A stretch of DNA of 64,000 nucleotides, taken from Comamonadaceae bacterium. Lineage in GTDB: Bacteria; Pseudomonadota; Gammaproteobacteria; Burkholderiales; Burkholderiaceae_C. The DNA lies in the NCBI GenBank assembly GCA_027488255.1, contig JAIYBZ010000001.1:62001-126000 (forward strand). Reading direction: 5' to 3'. The notes under the pieces were generated by a model. It was not told the DNA's origin and ran no database searches. It was given only the letters and a program-made list of their open reading frames with translations. Shown here piece by piece: positions 58,847-64,000 of the stretch. How positions within the stretch are numbered: position 1 is the stretch's first letter; every line of letters starts with the position of its first letter. The translations under genes and the position numbers were made by a program.

Positions 58847-59962
58847 TTGCCAACACCCACACCGTTTTTGATGACCCGTCTGGCCGCATGGTTGGGCTTG
58901 GCCTTGGTTTTGGTACTTGTTTTTTGGCTTCTGGCGCCGGTGCTGGCGCCGTTTGTGGTTGCAGCGGTCTTGGCGTACATCCTGCACCCTTTGGTCCTGC
59001 GTCTGGATGCCTTGTTCAAGCATCGCTTGCCCCACACGTTGGTGGTGGTCATGGTCGAGGTGTTGGCCATTTTGGCCATGCTGGGCGTCTTGTTGTTGCT
59101 GGTGCCCATCTTGGTCCGCGAGTGGCCGCTCCTCAAGCAGCAATTGCCGGTCTTGCTCGACCAATTGGCCGCGTCCATCAATCCTTTGTTGAACCAATTG
59201 GGTTTGAGTTTTACGCTCGATGTTCGCGATCTGAAAAGTCAATTGGTGTCGTTTCTCAGTGCCAACCGAGAAGACTGGTGGGCGCCGTTCATGTCCTCGC
59301 TCAAGATGGGGGGCAGTGCGGCCTTGGCGCTGTTGGGCTACGTCGTCTTGGTGCCGGTCGCTTTGTATTATTTGTTGCACGACTGGCCCCGCATGGTGAG
59401 CCGCTTCGTTGAATTGGTCCCGCCCGGATGGCGCGGTCCTTTCGACAGCTTCATGCAGGAAAGCGATCTGGTCTTGGGTGAATATCTGCGAGGCCAGTTG
59501 CTGGTTATGTTGGCCTTGGCGGTTTTTTACTCGCTCGGTTTACACCTGTTTGGTCTGGACTTGGCATTGCCGATTGGGGTCTTCACCGGCTTGGCTGTTT
59601 TTGTGCCGTACTTGGGTTTTGGTGTCGGCTTGTTGCTGGCTTTGCTGGCCGGTTTGTTGCAGTTTGCTTCAGCCGATGCCGTGGTCATGGTGGCGGTGGT
59701 GTTTGGGCTGGGGCAATTGATCGAGAGCTTTGTCCTGACACCGCGCTTGGTGGGGGAGCGCATTGGCCTGCACCCCCTGGTGGTGATCTTGGCTTTGATG
59801 GCTTTCGGGCAGTTGTTGGGCTTTGTCGGCGTCTTGATTGCTTTGCCGGCCAGTGCCGTGCTGCTGGTGGGGCTGCGGCGCTTGCGCCGTCAATACTTGA
59901 GCAGCGATCTGTATCAAAAGAGTGGGGTCAACGCACGCGACCAAGGGCCTGATCGCGCATGA
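58847..59962 (+). CDS. AI-2E family (PerM-like) permease
   Basis: The 371-residue product has the paired hydrophobic clusters of the family, segments near residues 10-50, 62-90, 155-185 and 215-340, and the conserved [21 protein letters not shown] and [21 protein letters not shown] boxes. Members export AI-2 or act as ion antiporters; the substrate here is unknown. The start is a TTG at 58847 (an ATG at 58871 is possible). The stop overlaps hda by 4 nt, the usual pairing in Burkholderiales. Confidence 0.9.
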   Translation: MPTPTPFLMTRLAAWLGLALVLVLVFWLLAPVLAPFVVAAVLAYILHPLVLRLDALFKHRLPHTLVVVMVEVLAILAMLGVLLLLVPILVREWPLLKQQLPVLLDQLAASINPLLNQLGLSFTLDVRDLKSQLVSFLSANREDWWAPFMSSLKMGGSAALALLGYVVLVPVALYYLLHDWPRMVSRFVELVPPGWRGPFDSFMQESDLVLGEYLRGQLLVMLALAVFYSLGLHLFGLDLALPIGVFTGLAVFVPYLGFGVGLLLALLAGLLQFASADAVVMVAVVFGLGQLIESFVLTPRLVGERIGLHPLVVILALMAFGQLLGFVGVLIALPASAVLLVGLRRLRRQYLSSDLYQKSGVNARDQGPDRA

Positions 59963-60645
59963 AGCAGTTGGCTTTGGACATCGGTTTGGCGTCAACCCCC
60001 ACGTTGGATAACTTTTTCGTCGGGCCCAACGCAGCCGCTGTTGCACATTTGCGTTTGTGGACATCCTCACAACACCGATCACCGGTGCCCAGTTATCTCT
60101 GGGGCGAGAGCGGCTCTGGAAAAACACACTTGCTGCATGCGGTGCACCATGCTTTGAAAGAGCAGGGCGGTCGTATCGGTTGGCTCGATGCCCACACCCT
60201 GCACCCGCCAGAATTTGACGACGACTGGACCGCGGTGTTGATGGACGATGTTCATCTGTACAACACCGAGCAACAACACACCGCCTTCAATTGGTTTGTC
60301 AATGCCCTGACGCCCCGCACTGGCGCTCCCCGTTGGGTCTTGGCCGCCGGGGCTTTACCGCCCCCCGATCTGAAGTTGCGTGACGATTTGCGCTCGCGCT
60401 TGGGCTGGGGACATGTCGAGGTCTTGAAGGTGTTGGACGAGCCTGAGCGTTTGGCAGTGTTGCGCCAAGAAGCCGATGCGCGGGGTTTGACATTGAGTGA
60501 AGAGGTCATGGCCTACATGCTGAACCGCTTCTCGCGTGATCTGGGCAGTTTGATGCAATTGCTGGACCACTTGGACCAATACGCTTTGCAAACGCAGCGT
60601 GCGCTGACCATTCCCTTGGTGCGTGCGATGTTGGAGAACGCATGA
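59959..60645 (+). CDS. hda: DnaA regulatory inactivator Hda
   Basis: Hda binds the sliding clamp and stimulates ATP hydrolysis by DnaA, limiting re-initiation. The 228-residue product has the N-terminal clamp-binding motif QLALDI (residues 3-8), Walker A GESGSGKT (49-56), Walker B VLMDDVH, and the DnaA-like sensor region. The C-terminal DNA-binding domain of DnaA is absent, as expected. It overlaps the AI-2E permease and the HAD gene by 4 nt each. Confidence 0.95.
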   Translation: MKQLALDIGLASTPTLDNFFVGPNAAAVAHLRLWTSSQHRSPVPSYLWGESGSGKTHLLHAVHHALKEQGGRIGWLDAHTLHPPEFDDDWTAVLMDDVHLYNTEQQHTAFNWFVNALTPRTGAPRWVLAAGALPPPDLKLRDDLRSRLGWGHVEVLKVLDEPERLAVLRQEADARGLTLSEEVMAYMLNRFSRDLGSLMQLLDHLDQYALQTQRALTIPLVRAMLENA

Positions 60646-61310
60646 AACTGGCCCTGTTTGACCTTGACCACACTTTGCTGCCACTCGATTCAGACCACAC
60701 TTGGGGGGTGTTCACCACCGCCTTGGGTTGGAATGATCCGGTTGAATTCAACCAGCGCAACGACGCGTTTTATGCGCACTACCAAGCCGGCACGCTGGAC
60801 ATCCATGACTATGTGCGTTTTGCCACCCGCGCGGCCCTAGAGCGCGGGGCCGCAGAGGTGGCCAACACCCACGCGCGCTTCATGGAAGAAGTGATCCTTC
60901 CCCGCATCACGCCAGAAGCCTTGGCGCTGGTACGATCGCACCAGGCCGCAGGCGATACCGTCATGATCGTCACGGCCACCAACGAGTTGGTGACACGCCC
61001 GATTGCCCAAGCTTTTGGCGTGAGCGAGTTGATCGCGGTGGAGTTGGCACGCGATGCCACAGGCTGGATCACTGGAGAAATCTCTGGGGTCCCGTCCTTT
61101 CGGGAAGGCAAAGTCACCCGAGTCACCCACTGGTTGAGCCAACACGGCCTGGACTGGGACAGCGTGGAGATGACGTTTTACTCGGACTCCATGAACGACT
61201 TGCCTCTTTTGGAAAAAGCCCACCATCCGGTGGCAACGAATCCTGACGCTCGTTTGCGTCAACTGGCCACAGAGCGTGGTTGGCGCATCCTCGAACTCTT
61301 TCAAGAATGA
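60642..61310 (+). CDS. HAD-superfamily hydrolase, SerB-like (subfamily IB)
   Basis: The 222-residue product has the nucleophile motif FDLDHTLLPLDS (D7 and D9), the motif II threonine in TATNE, and motif III/IV FYSDSMNDLPLLE. The subfamily includes phosphoserine phosphatase-like enzymes, some acting on phosphocholine or similar. It is very common between hda and pcnB in Burkholderiales. Substrate not determined. Confidence 0.88.
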   Translation: MKLALFDLDHTLLPLDSDHTWGVFTTALGWNDPVEFNQRNDAFYAHYQAGTLDIHDYVRFATRAALERGAAEVANTHARFMEEVILPRITPEALALVRSHQAAGDTVMIVTATNELVTRPIAQAFGVSELIAVELARDATGWITGEISGVPSFREGKVTRVTHWLSQHGLDWDSVEMTFYSDSMNDLPLLEKAHHPVATNPDARLRQLATERGWRILELFQE

Positions 61311-62872
61311 TCAAACAATTCATCCACAAGCTGATGGGCAAAGCCCCCAAAAGCAACAAGCCGGACTTTGGCACCCGAACCGAAGTGCCCGCCTCCGTGC
61401 ACGGCATTGACCCTGACTTGGTAGACGAACGCGCCATTCATGTCACACGCACTTTGCAACAAGCGGGGTTTGAGGCCTACATCGTGGGCGGCGCGGTGCG
61501 CGATTTGCTGCTGGGACTGCGGCCCAAAGACTTTGATGTGGCCACCAACGCCACGCCCGAACAGGTGAAAGGCTTGTTTCGCCGTGCCTTCATCATTGGC
61601 CGCCGTTTTCGCATCGTGCATGTGGTGTACGGCCGTGGCCGAGACAACGAAGTCATCGAGGTGTCGACCTTTCGCGCCCATTTAGACAACGCGGCGGCAG
61701 AACAGGTCAAAGGCAATGAACGCACCAGCAAGCGTCAGCTGGAAGGCATGAAGCATGCGGTCGATTCAACGGGCCGTGTCTTGCGCGACAACGTGTGGGG
61801 CCCGCAGGACGAAGACGCAACCCGTCGCGATTTCACGGTCAATGCGATGTACTACGACCCTGAATCACAGCGCGTGGTTGATTACCACGGCGGCATTGGC
61901 GACGCCAAGAAACGGGTCTTGCGCATGATTGGCGATCCGGCGGCGCGTTACCGTGAAGACCCTGTGCGCATCATTCGTGCGGTGCGTTTTGCCGCCAAGC
62001 TCAGCCCTTTGGGCTTCAAGCTGGAAAGCAAAACCGCCAAACCGCTCATGCCATCGGCGGCCTTGCTGGCCGATGTGCCGCAAAGCCGTTTGTTCGATGA
62101 AATGCTGAAGTTGCTGCAGACGGGCCACGCATTGGCATCCATTGAGCAATTGAAAAAGCTGGGGCTGGCCTCTGGCATTTACCCCCTGCTGGATGTGGTC
62201 GTGGAGCGGGCGGACAGTGCTTTTGTGCAGGTCGCCTTGGCTGACACCGATCGCCGTGTTGGCGAAGGCAAGCCCGTTGCCCCCAGCTTTTTGTTGGCGT
62301 GTGTGTTGTGGGCCGATGTGCGTGAAGCTTGGAGCCAACGCTTGGCCCGCAAAGAGCACGCGTATCCGGCATTGCAGGACGCGATCGACGAAGTTTTTGA
62401 TGCGCGCATTGGCGACGTGTCGGGTCGCGGCAAGTTGGCGGCCGACATGCGAGAAATTTGGATGATGCAACCCCGCTTTGAAAAGCGTGTCGGCAGCACG
62501 CCATTTGGCTTGGTCGAACAACCCCGTTTTCGTGCTGGATTTGACTTTTTGCGCTTACGCGCAGACATCGAAGAGGTCGATGTGCAACTGGCCGATTGGT
62601 GGCAAGAATTCAGCATGGCCAGTGACGCAGAGCGCGAAGATTTGGTGCAGGCCGCCAAAGCCGAGCAGCAAGCATTGCAGGCCTCGAAACCCCGTGTGCG
62701 CCGCGCACCCCGGCCCGATGCGGCCACTGAGTCGCGGCCTAAAGCCGGCCCCAGTGAGCCCCGCGCAGAAGACGATTCGACAGGGGCGATTTCTGACGAT
62801 GCACCCAAAAAGCGCCGTCGCCGTCGCCGCAAGCCCGGCGCCTCGGCGGGGGATGCCGGCAGCGCCGAGTGA
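61307..62872 (+). CDS. pcnB: Poly(A) polymerase I
   Basis: PcnB adds poly(A) tails that promote RNA decay. The 521-residue product has the nucleotidyltransferase motif YIVGGAVRDLLLGLRPKDFDVATNA, with the catalytic aspartates, and EDPVRIIRAVRFAAKL. The last 70 residues are Ala/Pro-rich and end in an Arg-Lys run (KKRRRRRRK), longer than the enterobacterial tail. ATG 61307 overlaps the HAD gene stop by 4 nt, which decides the start. Confidence 0.96.
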   Translation: MIKQFIHKLMGKAPKSNKPDFGTRTEVPASVHGIDPDLVDERAIHVTRTLQQAGFEAYIVGGAVRDLLLGLRPKDFDVATNATPEQVKGLFRRAFIIGRRFRIVHVVYGRGRDNEVIEVSTFRAHLDNAAAEQVKGNERTSKRQLEGMKHAVDSTGRVLRDNVWGPQDEDATRRDFTVNAMYYDPESQRVVDYHGGIGDAKKRVLRMIGDPAARYREDPVRIIRAVRFAAKLSPLGFKLESKTAKPLMPSAALLADVPQSRLFDEMLKLLQTGHALASIEQLKKLGLASGIYPLLDVVVERADSAFVQVALADTDRRVGEGKPVAPSFLLACVLWADVREAWSQRLARKEHAYPALQDAIDEVFDARIGDVSGRGKLAADMREIWMMQPRFEKRVGSTPFGLVEQPRFRAGFDFLRLRADIEEVDVQLADWWQEFSMASDAEREDLVQAAKAEQQALQASKPRVRRAPRPDAATESRPKAGPSEPRAEDDSTGAISDDAPKKRRRRRRKPGASAGDAGSAE

Positions 62873-62890
62873 ACCATCGCCGGCCATGAC

Positions 62891-63373
62891 ATGAGCATCC
62901 CGGCGCGCGATCCCGTCACGGCTTATGTGGCCCTGGGGGCCAATTTAGGCGATGCGCGGCACAGCGTCTTGACGGCGCTAGAAGCGCTTTCAAGATTGCC
63001 CCATTCCCAGTTAACAGGCCACTCCCACCTGTACAGCACAGCGCCCTACGAAGCAGAAGGGCCTGATTTTGTGAACGCCGTGGCACGTATTGAAACCCGA
63101 TTGACAGCGCCCGATTTGCTCGCAGCTTTGCAAGCCATCGAAAACCTGGCGGGCCGACAGCGCCCCTACACCCATGCCCCGCGCACGCTGGATTTGGATG
63201 TGTTGATGTTTGGTCATGCCACCATGCAAAGTACGCGACTCAACTTGCCCCATCCGCGTTGGCGGGAGCGGGCTTTCGTGTTGTGGCCCTTGGCGGATTT
63301 GGCGCCTGAATGGGTCACCGGTGAAGATTGGGCGCGGGTCGCTCAGCAAGCAATCACGCGCCTGCCAGATTGA
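62891..63373 (+). CDS. folK: 2-Amino-4-hydroxy-6-hydroxymethyldihydropteridine pyrophosphokinase
   Basis: FolK transfers pyrophosphate from ATP in folate synthesis. The 160-residue product has YVALGANLGD, the substrate loop YSTAPYE and the signature RTLDLDVLMFG, whose aspartates bind magnesium. It starts 18 bp after pcnB, the usual pairing. The deoxynucleoside kinase and panB genes that often follow are not in this window; a TM2 gene lies on the other strand. Confidence 0.96.
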   Translation: MSIPARDPVTAYVALGANLGDARHSVLTALEALSRLPHSQLTGHSHLYSTAPYEAEGPDFVNAVARIETRLTAPDLLAALQAIENLAGRQRPYTHAPRTLDLDVLMFGHATMQSTRLNLPHPRWRERAFVLWPLADLAPEWVTGEDWARVAQQAITRLPD

Positions 63374-63457
63374 GCCGCTTCGGACGCGGCGGCCAAGACC
63401 CGCAAACGCGATTGCAGGAGGTGCGTGAGGTTATGGGGCCTTGGGCTTTCGGCCTGG

Positions 63458-63913
63458 TTATTGGCTGATGGCTTTGGCCGCTTCGATTTGATATTCAAAG
63501 TAGCGTTGAAAGCTGAAAGCCAGACTGGACATCATGACCGCAGTGCCAATCAACAGGGCCGTGACGATGCCCATGATGGTGCCCCAGTGGGTGCGCCCGG
63601 CAGGGGTCAGGGCATCGGCGTTGGGGTTGAATTTGGCATTCCATTTTTCGATCGGCATGAGGCCATAAATGATCGCGTTCAAAGCGCAACCCGCGATGGT
63701 GAAGCCCAAGAAAGGAATCAACACCCAACTGAGGGTGTCGTCTTGGCCCAGTTTTTGTACTCTCTCGAGTCCGTAAAACCCCAGCGCTGTGGGGATCGGT
63801 AACAACCAAGCCAGCGTATCGGTCAAGCCGTACAGATAAAAGCGGTGCAATCCCAATGGACCACCCCAGAAAGCCAGCCAAGTGGCGCGTGTTTTGTTTT
63901 TCATGATGCCCAT
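63458..63913 (-). CDS. TM2-domain membrane protein
   Basis: The 151-residue product has the TM2 motif TRATWLAFWGGPLGLHRFYLYG at about residues 9-30, with two membrane segments following (about residues 30-50 and 58-82), and a further one near residues 110-135. The HRFYLG-like core is seen in the TM2 family, whose function is unclear. ATG 63913 overlaps the stop of the gene upstream (TAATG), which supports coupling; a second ATG at 63904 is an alternative. Confidence 0.78.
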   Translation of the reverse strand: MGIMKNKTRATWLAFWGGPLGLHRFYLYGLTDTLAWLLPIPTALGFYGLERVQKLGQDDTLSWVLIPFLGFTIAGCALNAIIYGLMPIEKWNAKFNPNADALTPAGRTHWGTIMGIVTALLIGTAVMMSSLAFSFQRYFEYQIEAAKAISQ

Positions 63914-64000
63914 TATTGCGGAGCAGTGGTGTCTCCTGCCCCCAAAGGTTTTTCCATCATGACCACGTCCAACCAGCGGTCGAATTTCCAGCCGCAAGAT
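63913..64000 (-). CDS. 3' end of a probable GNAT acetyltransferase, cut by window edge
   Basis: On the minus strand the last 28 codons read ...CGWKFDRWLDVVMMEKPLG and end GDTTAPQ-stop. The GxKFxRWLDVVxM pattern is the C-terminal strand of phosphinothricin-type N-acetyltransferases (GNAT fold). The stop codon overlaps the TM2 start by 1 nt. Only the end is visible, so the substrate cannot be given and the family call is tentative. Confidence 0.55.
   Translation of the reverse strand, partial: SCGWKFDRWLDVVMMEKPLGAGDTTAPQ

Overview
The window is a gene-dense chromosomal segment of a betaproteobacterium, most probably order Burkholderiales, family Comamonadaceae. The support is gene content and order: acpP-fabF-...-mucD-lepA-lepB-rnc-era-recO-pdxJ-acpS-nagZ, leuCDB-asd-fimV-truA-trpFBA-accD, sdhCDABE-gltA with an adjacent GntR gene and a divergent NAD malate dehydrogenase, and rpsT/DUF3579/argD-argF. 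The base composition is moderately GC-rich. A freshwater Limnohabitans- or Rhodoferax-like genus is a guess; the sequence alone does not fix it. No rRNA, tRNA, CRISPR array, insertion sequence or prophage was recognised.

Layout. Positions 1-12014 (+) hold lipid synthesis (acpP, fabF, acpS), envelope protease MucD, the translation GTPase LepA, signal peptidase, RNase III, Era, RecO, PdxJ and NagZ, many coupled by 1-4 nt overlaps. The stretch 3605-4103 has no gene but holds a DnaA-box cluster and an orphan intrinsic terminator. lysS (-) and a YggT-family membrane protein follow. Positions 14600-18811 form a small surface-polysaccharide module: an H-NS-like protein, a RfaH/NusG paralogue, an UppS-type prenyltransferase, rfbA, rfbC and a Wzz-like protein. 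A YdcF/ElyC-like gene, apaH (-) and a CorC-type protein come next.

Positions 21911-38785 are almost entirely on the minus strand: leucine, aspartate-semialdehyde and tryptophan synthesis with fimV, truA and accD, then citrate synthase, the whole succinate dehydrogenase operon with its flavinylation factor, and a GntR regulator. The divergent plus-strand block 39025-44365 adds malate dehydrogenase, a CitE-like lyase, an exported repeat protein and aconitase B, so most of the oxidative TCA arm lies in about 12 kb around one regulator. Positions 44547-51534 hold an FAD monooxygenase, a Tat-exported molybdenum hydroxylase pair and the kynurenine-pathway genes kynB-kynU-kynA. Then come a CxxCxxCC protein, argF-argD, DUF3579, rpsT, murJ, a SirB1-type protein, purM, an AI-2E family permease, hda, a HAD phosphatase, pcnB, folK, a TM2-domain protein and the 3' end of a probable GNAT acetyltransferase cut by the window edge.

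Points most worth a second look: the DnaA-box cluster with a candidate small RNA or attenuator upstream of lepA; the apparent absence of rpoE-rseA-rseB between fabF and mucD; a 12-bp perfect palindrome present in two divergent intergenic regions, one beside the GntR gene; an 11-bp perfect terminator-like hairpin inside the first codons of the gene after fabF; and the pairing of a kynurenine operon with a molybdenum hydroxylase and a flavin monooxygenase. Start codons were adjusted where an upstream in-frame start would overlap a neighbour or lack a ribosome binding site.
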